This document shows, piece by piece, positions 17,257-26,868 of a stretch of 64,000 nucleotides of DNA. The translations under genes were made by a program, and so were the position numbers. The stretch covers positions 124,001-188,000 of the forward strand of contig JAGWZK010000003.1 in NCBI GenBank assembly GCA_018968885.1. The letters run 5' to 3'. Under the pieces are notes generated by a model. It worked only from the letters and a program-made list of their open reading frames with translations. It did no database searches and had not been told where the DNA came from. Numbering within the stretch: the stretch's first letter is position 1; the number at the start of each line of letters is the position of its first letter. The DNA is from Planctomycetota bacterium. Its GTDB lineage: Bacteria; Planctomycetota; Phycisphaerae; Phycisphaerales; UBA1924.

Positions 17257-17495
17257 GGGATTTGGCGAGGCGGTTGAATGAGCCGGGTGAACCGCTGTGA
17301 GCGCGGACCCGTACAGAATGGACCCGTATGGTAATGTCTCTCCGACCGTTGGGTTGGGGAACGGGGGAAAGTCCGAGCCGGGTTCTCCGGTTTGGTGAGC
17401 TCTTGGGCCGATGCAGAAAGGCCGCGAGGGCGAGCACATGTTGAGTCATTGATCTGAGGCGGCACGACGCCTCTTGCCGGGAGCAGATTTTTCCT
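17257..17495. other. Divergent gpsA / metal ATPase intergenic region
   Basis: Contains a direct repeat GGACCCGTA at 17305-17313 and 17320-17328 (15-base period) and a hairpin GAGGCG-GCACGA-CGCCTC (17456-17473) 22 bases before the ATPase start. Promoters for both genes must lie here; I could not assign them. Confidence 0.4.
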
Positions 17496-19577
17496 ATGGG
17501 TCACTCACACGCCGGACATAAGCACGATCATGATCACAAGCACGGCCCTGATTGCGATCATGGCCATGAACACAGCGAGACGTACATCGAGGCGTGTAAC
17601 CACGAGGCAGATGCCGAGCGGCACATGGCCCTGTACCTGATCGGTGCGGTGTGCGTGCTGACGACGCCGGTCGCTTCGTGGCTTGGGTTCTCTGAATCGG
17701 TGGCACAGATCCCGGCGTGGATTGGTTCGCTGGTTCTGGCCTACCCGTTGCTGAAAGGCGCGTGGGAAGAGATCCGCAAGGGCAAGCCGGGTTCAAGCAC
17801 CCTGGTGGCTGTGGCCATCTGTGCCGCGATCGCCAGTCGGCAGTTCTTCGCCGCGGGCATTCTGGCGTTTGTGCTGCTCTTTATCGGTGTGTTGATCCGC
17901 CGCACGGCCTTTGGTGCGCAACGCGCCATCGCTGAGCTGGTGGCCCTTACTCCTGATGTGGCCCGCGTGGTCATCGATGGTGTTGAGCAGGAAGTAAAGC
18001 TCTCGGATGTGAAGGTCGGCATGACCGTTCGCGTCCGCGCTGGCGAGAATCTGCCGGTGGACGGCAAGGTGGTCAGCGGGCGCACCACGATCAACCAGGC
18101 CTCGCTGACTGGTGAATCCGTCCCTGTTGAAGTGCAGACCGGCGATCCTGTTTATGCAGGCACCACCAACCTCACGGGCATGATCGACCTGATGGTGACT
18201 CAGGTCGGTGCGGAAACCACCATCGGCAAGGTGACTTCGCTGATTTCCAAAGCCGAGCAGACGCGCTCGCCTCGTCAGTTGCTCATTGAGCAGGTCGCAC
18301 GCTTCTTTGTGCCCATCGCGCTTTCAGTCGCGGCGATCGTGTGGTTCATCAAGAGCCAGAGCGAGGATGCTGTGGTGCAGGCCTCCGCCGCCAGCACCGC
18401 AATCACCGTTCTGGTCGTGACATGCCCCGTCGCCCTCATTCTCTCGAGCCCCACGGCCATGCTCGCGGCATTCGCGGCGTGCGCACGGCTGGGCATCCTG
18501 GTCAAGGATCCGGCTTATCTTGAGGCCGCAGGCACAGTCGACACGGTTGTGCTGGATAAGACTGGCACGATCACCACTGGCAAGTTCCAAGTGACCAAGC
18601 TAGCCCCGGCGCCGGGGATCGAGGGTGTTGACCTGTTGCGTGCCGCGGCGAGCGCGGAACAGCAGTCCAACCACCCCTTGGCCGAGTCGATTGTGACTAC
18701 GGCGAAGGCAGCACGCGTGGCTTTGGACAACGCCGAGTCTTACGAAGAGATTCACGGGCGAGGTGTACGGACAAGGATTGGCGGCAGCGAACTTTGCGTG
18801 GGCCGTGCATCATGGCTAATGGAACTGAATCCAGCGATCAAGCCGACGCTGGACCTTGTTGAGCGCGACATTGAAGGGATGTCGGGCGTGCACGTGATGC
18901 GAAATGGGCAATATCTGGGCGCTGTGGGCCTGGAAGACACGGTTCGCGGCAACGCCAAGACCGTCATGCAGCGACTGCGCGAGCTGGGCGTGCGACAGAT
19001 CGCGATCTTCACCGGTGACCGCCTGAGCGTGGCCAAGCGCGTGGGCAGCAACATTGGTGTGGATGCGATTGAGGCCGAGTGCCTGCCTGAAGAGAAGCAC
19101 GAGCAGATTCAGATTCTGGCCAAGAACGGTCAGCGTACATTGATGGTCGGTGACGGCATCAACGACGGCCCCTCACTGGCGACTGCGGATGTGGGCGTGG
19201 CGATGGGATTGTCTGGCAGCGACATCGCGGCGAACTCTGCTGGCGTGGCGCTGATGAATGATGACCTGTCGCGCATTCCATTCCTGATTGAAATCAGCCG
19301 CAAACAGCGGACGATCGTGGCTCAGAACATCGCGGCGAGTATTGTGATTGTGCTGGTGGGCCTTGTGCTGGCGGCGACTGGTGTGTTTGCCGCGGCGGGC
19401 AACGAAGCGGGCACGGGCCTTGCAGGTCTGTACCACTTTGTGGGTGAGATTTTCGTCTTGGGCAACAGCTTCCGGCTCTTCCGCTTTGGTGAAGAGTTTG
19501 TGACGGCCGAACAGGTGAGCGACGGCATCAAACGCCGCGCCGCCAGCGTCCGTGGGTTGAAGGCGCAGACTGCGTAA
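17496..19577 (+). CDS. P1B-type heavy-metal ATPase with His-rich N-terminus
   Basis: 693-residue transition-metal pump. Residues 2-27 hold many His and Asp (MGHSHAGHKHDHDHKHG), replacing an HMA domain. Membrane helices follow, then the actuator motif TGESVPVE, the ion-channel motif TCPVALILSSPTA, the phosphorylation site DKTGTITTG, HPLAES, and the hinge GDGINDGPSLA. The usual P1B channel motif is CPC, SPC or CPH; CPV here is atypical. His-rich tails and HP motifs are known for Zn/Cd/Cu exporters, but the metal is not certain. Followed by a terminator at 19623. Confidence 0.93.
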   Translation: MGHSHAGHKHDHDHKHGPDCDHGHEHSETYIEACNHEADAERHMALYLIGAVCVLTTPVASWLGFSESVAQIPAWIGSLVLAYPLLKGAWEEIRKGKPGSSTLVAVAICAAIASRQFFAAGILAFVLLFIGVLIRRTAFGAQRAIAELVALTPDVARVVIDGVEQEVKLSDVKVGMTVRVRAGENLPVDGKVVSGRTTINQASLTGESVPVEVQTGDPVYAGTTNLTGMIDLMVTQVGAETTIGKVTSLISKAEQTRSPRQLLIEQVARFFVPIALSVAAIVWFIKSQSEDAVVQASAASTAITVLVVTCPVALILSSPTAMLAAFAACARLGILVKDPAYLEAAGTVDTVVLDKTGTITTGKFQVTKLAPAPGIEGVDLLRAAASAEQQSNHPLAESIVTTAKAARVALDNAESYEEIHGRGVRTRIGGSELCVGRASWLMELNPAIKPTLDLVERDIEGMSGVHVMRNGQYLGAVGLEDTVRGNAKTVMQRLRELGVRQIAIFTGDRLSVAKRVGSNIGVDAIEAECLPEEKHEQIQILAKNGQRTLMVGDGINDGPSLATADVGVAMGLSGSDIAANSAGVALMNDDLSRIPFLIEISRKQRTIVAQNIAASIVIVLVGLVLAATGVFAAAGNEAGTGLAGLYHFVGEIFVLGNSFRLFRFGEEFVTAEQVSDGIKRRAASVRGLKAQTA

Positions 19578-19622
19578 GTACGGATCTGACTGATTCAGCC
19601 GTCAATCCATCAAAGCTCAATC

Positions 19623-19653
19623 AAACCCCTCGTCAAACGGCGAGGGGTTTTTG
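19623..19653 (+). terminator. Rho-independent terminator after the metal ATPase
   Basis: AAACCCCTCG (19623-19632) and CGAGGGGTTT (19641-19650) form a 10-pair perfect stem, followed by a T-rich stretch. Separates the ATPase from the DUF1428 gene. Confidence 0.93.
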
Positions 19654-19742
19654 TTGGTGCTGTGTGCGTCGCAAGCTCGATAGACCGCAATCAGTTTGTG
19701 GTATGCTGCGTGGAGTGGGTACGGGCAATCAAGGAGCACGGC

Positions 19743-20105
19743 ATGGCCAAGTATGTGGATGGATATGTGATTCCGATCGCCAAGAAACACCTCGCGGCGT
19801 ACAAGAAGATGGCCACCTTGGGACGCAAGGTGTGGATGAGGCATGGCGCGCTGGACTATCGCGAGTGCATCGGCGACGACTTGAATGTTGGTTTTGGTCT
19901 GCCCTTTGCCAAATTGGCCAAGACCAAGCCTAGCGAGACAGTGGTGTTTGCGTACATCGTGTACAAGAGCAAGGCGCATCGGAATGCGGTGAACAAGAAG
20001 GTGATGAAAGATCCGGAGCTCGCCGCGATGTGCGATCCTAAGAAAATGCCCTTTGACCCGATGAAAATGGCGGTGGGCGGGTTCAACACATTGGTCGGTG
20101 TTTGA
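19743..20105 (+). CDS. DUF1428 family protein
   Basis: 120 residues from the ATG at 19743, chosen because AAGGAGCACG (19731-19740) provides a ribosome site; the frame is open from 19662. MAKYVDGYVIPIAKKHLAAYKKMA is the DUF1428 start, followed by WMRHGALDYRECIGDDL and the C-terminal block FDPMKMAVGGFNTLV. DUF1428 proteins have a ferredoxin-like alpha/beta fold and are often soluble. Function unknown. Confidence 0.9.
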   Translation: MAKYVDGYVIPIAKKHLAAYKKMATLGRKVWMRHGALDYRECIGDDLNVGFGLPFAKLAKTKPSETVVFAYIVYKSKAHRNAVNKKVMKDPELAAMCDPKKMPFDPMKMAVGGFNTLVGV

Positions 20106-20155
20106 CTGTCGGCAAGCCGTGCCGGTGGGTGGCAATCGCGGTAGAGTGTGCCTGC

Positions 20156-20821
20156 ATGGATGCACGGATCGAGCAAGCCAAACAGGTGATGGCGGCAGGG
20201 CTGCCGGGGATGTTCATCGCCTTTGAAGGTCCCGATGGGAGCGGAAAATCCACGCAATTCCGCCGCTTTGCCGCGCTAGCGCGAGAGGCGGGCGTGACGG
20301 TGTGCGAAGTGCGCGAACCCGGCGGCACGCCGATCGGGGAGCAGATTCGCCACGTTTTGCTTGATCGCCAGAACGAAGTGATGTGTGTGCGCTGCGAAAT
20401 GCTGCTGTACATGGCCTCGCGAGCCCAACTGGTGGAGCAGACGATTCGTCCGGCTCTCGCGGCAGGGCAACTGGTGTTGGCTGATCGCTTTGTCGCCAGC
20501 ACACTTGTCTACCAAGGCGCGGCGGGAGGCATGGGACAGGATGAAATCGCGGCGGTGGCGGCGGTGGCGACTGGCGGATTGGAGCCCGATCTGAATGTGG
20601 TATTCGATGTTGATACGGAGACCGCATCGGGGCGGCTCAGCCCCCTGTTGGATCGCATGGAGGCCAAGGGCCGCGCGTTTCATGAGAAAGTGAGAGCGGG
20701 ATATCAGGGCTTGGTGCGATCTAGGCCTGATCGGTATGTGTCGATCGATGCTTCGCGAGATCCGGAAGAAGTGTGGAAGTCGTGCCTGGAGACGATGGTT
20801 GGGCGGATCTCGCGAAAGTGA
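20156..20821 (+). CDS. tmk: Thymidylate kinase
   Basis: Phosphorylates dTMP to dTDP with ATP. P-loop FIAFEGPDGSGKSTQ, then VREPGGTPIGEQIRHVLL with the DR/E-type motif and the family block LADRFVASTLVYQGAAGG. 221 residues from the ATG at 20156, close to the usual 210; an in-frame ATG at 20189 is also possible. The C-terminal arm looks complete. It is close to DUF1428 (about 50 bases). A common neighbour, holB, is not visible here. Confidence 0.95.
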   Translation: MDARIEQAKQVMAAGLPGMFIAFEGPDGSGKSTQFRRFAALAREAGVTVCEVREPGGTPIGEQIRHVLLDRQNEVMCVRCEMLLYMASRAQLVEQTIRPALAAGQLVLADRFVASTLVYQGAAGGMGQDEIAAVAAVATGGLEPDLNVVFDVDTETASGRLSPLLDRMEAKGRAFHEKVRAGYQGLVRSRPDRYVSIDASRDPEEVWKSCLETMVGRISRK

Positions 20822-20870
20822 ATCTCGCGATGGAGTTGACCGTGTTGCATCGCTGAAGGCACGGACTGTA

Positions 20871-21965
20871 CTAAGACGTTGCTGGCCCTGCGTCCATCCA
20901 CTTGCGATTCCCTATCAAACGCTGATCGTCAGGGGCGTGCGAGATTGCCAGTTCCAGTTGCTCGCTTGCAAGCTTTTTCGCGCCAAGATGCCACGCGCAG
21001 ATGCTGGCGATATCGTGCGGCCAGGCGCCATGTGCCGCGGCATTGGCATGCATGCCCGGACACGCCGCTGGAATTGACGTGGCGCGAAACGATGCCCATA
21101 AGCCGCCAGCGTAATCGCCTCGTGCGTACAGCATTTGCGCGAGCTCGCACCAGGGATCGCGCCAGCCGCGACCTGTGGCATTCCACGCTTCGATGCCCGC
21201 GTGCACAAACCATGTCGTAGCTTCATCGACACGCTGCAGATCGCGCAGGCAGCGCGCGATGTACAGCATCGATTGGCCACGCTCCACATACCACGTCGCC
21301 GCGGGGAGCGAGAGGTGGCGTTTGAGTTCGGCGATGGCGGCATCGAACTGTCCCACGAACATCAACTCGCGCCCGAAATAGTGGGCCATGCGGGCATCGC
21401 CGGGGAGTTCTTGTGCGCCGGTGCGGAGGAGTTCGAGGTATGAGGAGCGGGATTTGGTCTGGTCGGGGTGGTGTTCGATGACCAGATCGGGGCATTGCGC
21501 GGCAATCTCGATCAGGCCATCCTTGATGACCAGACACTCATGGGCCGGATATCGCCAGCGATGTGTGTGCCGCGCATGGATCTTGTCACCCATGAAGGTG
21601 GAGATGGGTTTGCCATCTTTGAGTGCCCAGTGATAGGTGTATCGGGCCCGGTTGGTCGTCGCGGTCCAGGCGCGTTCGAGAGCTTGGCGCCAACCAGGAA
21701 GCAGGACTTCATCCATGTCGAGCGCAATGCACACATCAATATCCTGCGGAATCAGGTCGAGGTTGCGGCTGCGAGCGTGGTCGAAGCGCCAGGGCGCTAC
21801 GCGAATCGCCTGAACGTGCACGCCAAGTGCCGTGAGGTCGCCGACGGTGGAATCGGTACTGCCGGTATCGGCGACGAGGCGGAGATCGGCCTCGGCGCAC
21901 GATTCGGCCCAACGGCGGGCAAACTGGGCCTCATTCAGAGCGATGGAGTAGACCGCGATTTTCAT
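20871..21965 (-). CDS. Family 2 glycosyltransferase
   Basis: 364 residues. MKIAVYSIALNEAQFARRW, ADTGSTDSTV and the nucleotide-sugar/metal motif in ICALDMDEVLLPGW (DxD) define a GT-A glycosyltransferase. The C-terminal half is helical and TPR-like (RYLLRTGAQELPGDARMAHYFGRE and ARCLRDLQRVDEATTWFVHAG region). The donor and acceptor are not inferable. The start codon overlaps the FkbM gene stop by 4 bases (ATGA), so the two are translationally coupled. Confidence 0.85.
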   Translation of the reverse strand: MKIAVYSIALNEAQFARRWAESCAEADLRLVADTGSTDSTVGDLTALGVHVQAIRVAPWRFDHARSRNLDLIPQDIDVCIALDMDEVLLPGWRQALERAWTATTNRARYTYHWALKDGKPISTFMGDKIHARHTHRWRYPAHECLVIKDGLIEIAAQCPDLVIEHHPDQTKSRSSYLELLRTGAQELPGDARMAHYFGRELMFVGQFDAAIAELKRHLSLPAATWYVERGQSMLYIARCLRDLQRVDEATTWFVHAGIEAWNATGRGWRDPWCELAQMLYARGDYAGGLWASFRATSIPAACPGMHANAAAHGAWPHDIASICAWHLGAKKLASEQLELAISHAPDDQRLIGNRKWMDAGPATS

Positions 21966-22879
21966 GAGGCCGACTCCGGCGCGGCTTCGATTGCAGTTTC
22001 AAACCGAGCGGCGTTGGGAACGCTGTTGAGGGCAGCAAGATAGGCGGGGGCATCGCGCCCACCGGTGCGCTGATCGATGTGGAGCAGCAATGAGTAAGAG
22101 AGATCGAAACTGCCGTAAAGATCGTGAAGGAGCAGGGCCAAAGACGCAAGACGCGCGGCGGAAAGGGAAGCCCAGCGATCAAAGGCCGGAATGAAGATGG
22201 CATCGGCATCAAAGACCTGACTGAGCCCGAAGTAGATATCGCTATTGATGAGCATGGGCCGCAGGGTGCGCGATTTCAGCGGCCAGAAGCGATGGAGCAT
22301 GAAGCCCTTGGAGCGCAGGAAGAGTTCGACTTCGGAGAAGAGGGGTTGATTGTGATACAGGGGAAGGAACTCGACTTCGGTCTGAACCAGAAGGAGAGAA
22401 TCCAGCACGCGCGGGGCGTGCTTGAAGACTTCAAGTTCAAAGCCCTGGATATCGATCTTGAGCATGTCGGCGGGGTGAGCGCCGGGGACGCTGTCGAGAG
22501 TGACGGTGGGAACTGGAACGGTGCGAAGCACTTTGCCCCAGTGTGAGAATCCGTGAAAGCGGGCGAGAAGCTCGGCGTTCGGTTTGAGCAGTGAAGTCAT
22601 GCCGCCAGCAGCACACATATGCAGCGTGTGCTGCCGACCATCGCCAACGGCGGTCTGGTGATAGGTTTCATGCGGACTCTTGATCTGCTGTAAGCGGGAA
22701 AAGGCCGCCTCATCCGGCTCAAAGCCGATGACGGAGCAGCGGTTCTGATCCAGCAATGTGCGATACGGAGGAACGCCATCGATGGGGTTGGCACCGACGT
22801 CGATGATCTTGAGGCGCGGCACATCGCGGGTGGCAACGGGGGCACACTGAGCAAAGACTGGGTAACGCGTCACGCTCAT
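21962..22879 (-). CDS. FkbM family methyltransferase
   Basis: 305 residues. The SAM-binding region KIIDVGANPIDGVPPY, VIGFEPDEAAFSRL and the FkbM signature LKIDIQGFELEVFKHA are present. These enzymes methylate hydroxyl groups, often on polysaccharides or secondary metabolites. The ATG at 22877-22879 follows a purine-rich stretch. Overlaps the glycosyltransferase gene by four bases; together they may modify a cell-surface glycan (inference). Confidence 0.85.
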   Translation of the reverse strand: MSVTRYPVFAQCAPVATRDVPRLKIIDVGANPIDGVPPYRTLLDQNRCSVIGFEPDEAAFSRLQQIKSPHETYHQTAVGDGRQHTLHMCAAGGMTSLLKPNAELLARFHGFSHWGKVLRTVPVPTVTLDSVPGAHPADMLKIDIQGFELEVFKHAPRVLDSLLLVQTEVEFLPLYHNQPLFSEVELFLRSKGFMLHRFWPLKSRTLRPMLINSDIYFGLSQVFDADAIFIPAFDRWASLSAARLASLALLLHDLYGSFDLSYSLLLHIDQRTGGRDAPAYLAALNSVPNAARFETAIEAAPESAS

Positions 22880-22906
22880 GGGGAGAGGATACGGCGGGAA
22901 AGCAAC

Positions 22907-22939
22907 GCGGCCCCTGCATCGGCTGGATGCAAGGGCCGC
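22907..22939 (-). terminator. Hairpin after the Ig-repeat dockerin gene
   Basis: GCGGCCC (22907-22913) with GGGCCGC (22933-22939), and inner TGCATC/GATGCA, loop GGCTG. The stem is strong but the U-tract on the minus strand is weak. It separates the dockerin gene (ends 22968) from the FkbM gene. Confidence 0.6.
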
Positions 22940-22967
22940 ATGAGGTCATCTTGTGAGCACTGCGAGT

Positions 22968-25900
22968 TCAGCAGGGCGTGCTGAAGGCGGCGACAAAGTC
23001 GAGGTAATCGAAGAAGTCGATTCCGCCATCACCATTGAAATCGGCAGTGGGGTCGTTGCTGCTGAAGGCGGCGACAAAGTCGAGATAGTCAAAGAAGTCC
23101 ACACCACCATCACAGTTGAAGTCTGCGGGGCAGCTCGTCAGGTTGGCTGCTGAAGTGGTGACGGTGTTGCAGATGTTGGTGATGATGCAGTCATACGAGC
23201 CTACCACACCGGAATTGACCGGCGAAACGGTGAGCGTGGCGGTATCAGTTCCTGAGTAGCTGCCACCATCGGCGATGTTGGCGGAATTGAAGCGCCACTG
23301 ATAGGCCAGGGGCGTTGCGCCGGTTGCGGCAACCGTGAACGACACGCTGCCTCCCGAGCATGCAGATGCATCGGCCGGCTGCGTGGTGATCACAACATCG
23401 TCAGAGATCGTGAGTGTCGCTGCGGCAGAGGTTGTGCTGCCGCAATTCTGAGTGCTTACCACGCAGTCGTAGGAATCGGCATCGCCCGCGCCGACGGGGT
23501 TGATTGTGAGGGTGTCGGCGGTGGCTCCGCTGATGGGGTTGCCACCCTTGCGCCACTGGTAGGTGAGGGACGATCCTGTCGCGGCGACAGTGAACGACGC
23601 CGACGAGCCAACGCAAGCGATCGCGTTGGAGGGTTGAGTGGTGATGGATGGGCCGCTGGAGAGGGTCACGTTGGCGGAGTTTGAAGTGCGCGTGCCGCAG
23701 GTGTTGGTGATGACGCAGTCGTAGGACCCAACATCACCAGCCGACATCGACGGAACTGAGTAGGTGGGCGCGGTGGCACCGCCGATGTTGATGGTGTTCT
23801 TGCGCCATTGGAAGTTCAGAGAACCTCCGGTCGCCGCGACGGTCAATGACAGGGGCGAGCCGGGGCAGGGCGCAGAGCCGACGGGCTGCTGGGTGATCGC
23901 CGGAATGGTCTCCATGGTCAGCGTCGCGGCAGAGGATGTCACGCCGCCACAACTGTTGGAAACCACGCAGTCATACGCGCCAGCATCGGACGCAACGGGT
24001 GAAGGAATGGAGTACGAAGCCGATGTAGCTCCACCGATATTCACTGTGTCCTTACGCCATTGGAAGCCGGTAGCACCGGTGGCGGCAACCGAGAAGCTGG
24101 CGGCTGTGCCTTCGCAGCGCGTGAGAGATGTGGGCTGGGTGGTGATGGAAGGAAGTGGATCGACGGTAAGCGTCGCGCTGTTGGAGGTGACGGAGCCACA
24201 GGGTCCGGTGATCACGCAGTTATAGCTGCCCGCATTGGCAGTCGTGAGCGAGCTGATGGAGTAGGTCGGTCCCGTGGCACCACCGATGTTGATGACACCC
24301 TTTCTCCACTGATATCCAGATGCTCCCGAGGCCACCACGGTGAATGAGAATGGTTGGCCCTGGCATGCGGTGCCGCCAGATGGCTGAGTGGTGATCGAAG
24401 GCGGAGCATTCACCACCACCGCAGCGGCGGATGAGGTGATCGTGCCGCACGAGTTTGTGGCGACACAGTCATAGGAGCCGGTGTCCGAGGCGACAGGGGA
24501 CGGAATGGAATAGGTCGGTGCACCAGCGCCGGGAATGTTGACCCCGTTCTTACGCCATTGCAGCGAAGGGCCGGGATTGCCGCTGAATGATGATGTGAGT
24601 GAGATGGAAGTGCCTTCGCAAACTGTGGTTCCGGTGGGGTTGCCAGTGACGGCAGGAGGAACGCAGGCACCGCCGGTGATCGAGAAGATCGTTGAAGCGG
24701 TGGCGATCTGACCGTCGGGGTTGGTGACGTTGATCGTGCGATTTCCGGCTGCCGCGCCGCCAGAAACCGTGATGTTCAGCGTGGCCTGGGTCGGACTGTT
24801 CCACGTCACAGAATTGACCGTGACATCAGATGAGAAGGAGAAGGTCAGGCGATTCATCCCCGCCTCAGTGTCGTAGAACTCGGAGCCGGCGACGGATGTG
24901 CCAGAGATGACGACATTTCCCGTGAATCCGGCAGCGACTGAAGACGGCGTGCTGGTCGTGGGTGTGACGGGCGGAGGCGCGAGCAGCTTCTGTACGTGCA
25001 CACCCCAGCTGTTGGAAGCATTGCACACCGTGTTGAAGGCCCACATGGTCTGGTCGTCCGCTGGATCAACGGCGATGACGCCGTAATCTCCCCAGCGCTG
25101 GGGGTCCGTGGCCTGAGCGTTGTAGTTGGTCGTGCTGGTGTAGGCAAGTGCGGGCGCTTGTGTCACGCCTGCGCCATCGGTACGGAGTCGGCCGGCGACA
25201 GCGTGTCCGGCGCGGTCGGCAGCACCTCCAAAGGTGGTGCTGATGGCCATGTGGCCTTGTCCGCTCATGGCCACAGCGGGGAACCAGTAACTGCGCGGGT
25301 TGGTTGCCGCGCTGTCAAAGAGTGTTCCGGCTTGCGAAGCGGTGGGAGTGCCGGTGAAATTGGAAATGCGATACCAACGGCTGCCATTACGCCCGCCACC
25401 GCCTGCTGCACCAGTGTTGGTAACCTGGAAGTTGTGCGCAGTCCAGAGATAGCGGGTGTTGGAGATGCGGTCGCGGCGGATCATGGCAGAGAAGAGCCGG
25501 TTGTCGATCGCAGAGAGGGGGTTGTTGCTACCGAGCACCGCAGGATTAATGGGGTTGCCAGAGGCGACGGTGGTGATGCTGATGTTGGAAGAGATAGCGG
25601 GTGTTCCACCTGGAGTCGTGATGCGGCGCATCACCAGGCGACCGAGGGTCGTGAGACTTGAACCAATGAAGTACCCTTCGGTGGCGGAGGCATCGTCGTT
25701 GTCTACGCCCTGCGGGGCCAGCGGTCCATCGCCGCCTGCGCCATCGAGATTGCGGAAAGCGGTGACGTTGAGTGTGCCGGTGAGAAGGGTGCTCTTGCGG
25801 ACCACAAACACGGTGGGCCCGACAAACCCGCCCACGAACATGTTGCCACCGATGTAGAGGGCGTTGTTGTCGACGCCGAGCGAGGGATAGTCAAAGAGGC

Positions 25901-26705
25901 CGCCCGCATCGCCTCCAGGCGTGCCTACGGCATCCTGCGTGAACTGGTAGAAGGTGAAGCTCGAGGTTGCGGTCACTGTTGAAGAGTTGGAGACGGCGAT
26001 GAGCACGCGATTGGGACTGCTGACGTTGATGATGATGATGAACCAGCGGCCGCTCAAGCGGTCATAGCGGACGCGGGGGTCGCTGGTGCCCGACGCATTT
26101 CGCACAGAATTGAAGAACGAATCGGTGCTGACGTTGAAGATGTCTGTGCTTAATGAGGTTTTGTTGCGAAACTTGATGCGACCATTGGCGATGATGCAGA
26201 CCTGCGTGGGGCTGACACCACCGTGGGCATCCGGTGGCACAGCACCTGATTCGCCCAACGTGATACCAACGAACGACGAGGAAAGGCCCTGCGGCGCAAC
26301 CGGCATCATGTTCCAGACATTGCCAACGACGGGCTTGTCTGGCCGACCGGAGCGATGCCCGCCCAGAAGCAGCCAATCCGGATCGGGGAGCACGTTGGGG
26401 TTCATTGGTCTCTGGCGCAGCAGATCTCGCAGATTTCGCTTCCCTTCACGGATCGGTCGATCCTCAACGTCGACGGGAATGAAGCCACTCCACACCGGTG
26501 CTTTCGCATCGCGGTCCATGATCTGTTGCACCGTCTCGACAATCCCGGGCTCGCCGGTCCATACCACGCCGGGCGTGTACGTCACGGCTGCATCAACAGC
26601 ATCCGCGGCAGCCGGCTGCATAGTCGCCACGGCTCCATAAGCAACGGTGCCAACCGCAAGCGTTGAGAGTGCCGCGGCCAAAATCGCGCGTGTCCGTAAA
26701 GCCAT
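22968..26705 (-). CDS. Secreted protein, six Ig-like repeats, C-terminal dockerin pair
   Basis: 1245 residues from the ATG at 26705 (AAAGGGAAG upstream). Signal peptide AILAAALSTLAVGTVAYGA. N-terminal about 580 residues form one large beta-rich domain (no family name). Then a TIG-like part (VTPTTSTPSSVAAGFTGNV), then six Ig-like repeats of about 85 residues, each with a Q-W-R-K/F core and G-S-Y-D/N-C. The last 54 residues are two Ca-loop repeats: CPADFNCDGGVDFFDYLDF, then ADFNGDGGIDFFDYLDFVA ending STPC. The Cys at both ends could pair. Six other window genes carry the same tail. Exported, probably surface or anchored; partner unknown. Confidence 0.85.
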   Translation of the reverse strand: MALRTRAILAAALSTLAVGTVAYGAVATMQPAAADAVDAAVTYTPGVVWTGEPGIVETVQQIMDRDAKAPVWSGFIPVDVEDRPIREGKRNLRDLLRQRPMNPNVLPDPDWLLLGGHRSGRPDKPVVGNVWNMMPVAPQGLSSSFVGITLGESGAVPPDAHGGVSPTQVCIIANGRIKFRNKTSLSTDIFNVSTDSFFNSVRNASGTSDPRVRYDRLSGRWFIIIINVSSPNRVLIAVSNSSTVTATSSFTFYQFTQDAVGTPGGDAGGLFDYPSLGVDNNALYIGGNMFVGGFVGPTVFVVRKSTLLTGTLNVTAFRNLDGAGGDGPLAPQGVDNDDASATEGYFIGSSLTTLGRLVMRRITTPGGTPAISSNISITTVASGNPINPAVLGSNNPLSAIDNRLFSAMIRRDRISNTRYLWTAHNFQVTNTGAAGGGGRNGSRWYRISNFTGTPTASQAGTLFDSAATNPRSYWFPAVAMSGQGHMAISTTFGGAADRAGHAVAGRLRTDGAGVTQAPALAYTSTTNYNAQATDPQRWGDYGVIAVDPADDQTMWAFNTVCNASNSWGVHVQKLLAPPPVTPTTSTPSSVAAGFTGNVVISGTSVAGSEFYDTEAGMNRLTFSFSSDVTVNSVTWNSPTQATLNITVSGGAAAGNRTINVTNPDGQIATASTIFSITGGACVPPAVTGNPTGTTVCEGTSISLTSSFSGNPGPSLQWRKNGVNIPGAGAPTYSIPSPVASDTGSYDCVATNSCGTITSSAAAVVVNAPPSITTQPSGGTACQGQPFSFTVVASGASGYQWRKGVINIGGATGPTYSISSLTTANAGSYNCVITGPCGSVTSNSATLTVDPLPSITTQPTSLTRCEGTAASFSVAATGATGFQWRKDTVNIGGATSASYSIPSPVASDAGAYDCVVSNSCGGVTSSAATLTMETIPAITQQPVGSAPCPGSPLSLTVAATGGSLNFQWRKNTINIGGATAPTYSVPSMSAGDVGSYDCVITNTCGTRTSNSANVTLSSGPSITTQPSNAIACVGSSASFTVAATGSSLTYQWRKGGNPISGATADTLTINPVGAGDADSYDCVVSTQNCGSTTSAAATLTISDDVVITTQPADASACSGGSVSFTVAATGATPLAYQWRFNSANIADGGSYSGTDTATLTVSPVNSGVVGSYDCIITNICNTVTTSAANLTSCPADFNCDGGVDFFDYLDFVAAFSSNDPTADFNGDGGIDFFDYLDFVAAFSTPC

Positions 26706-26868
26706 GAATCTTCCCTTTCGCAACGAACCCACAGACGTGACGCCACCGCAACCCCCGAATGGGGTGTAGCGACAGTCGACACCACTCCTATATATCAGAT
26801 CGACCCAGGAAGATTCAACACAATCTTGGCAGTAAGAACGCGGCGATCGGCAAACACCAACCGTCCCA

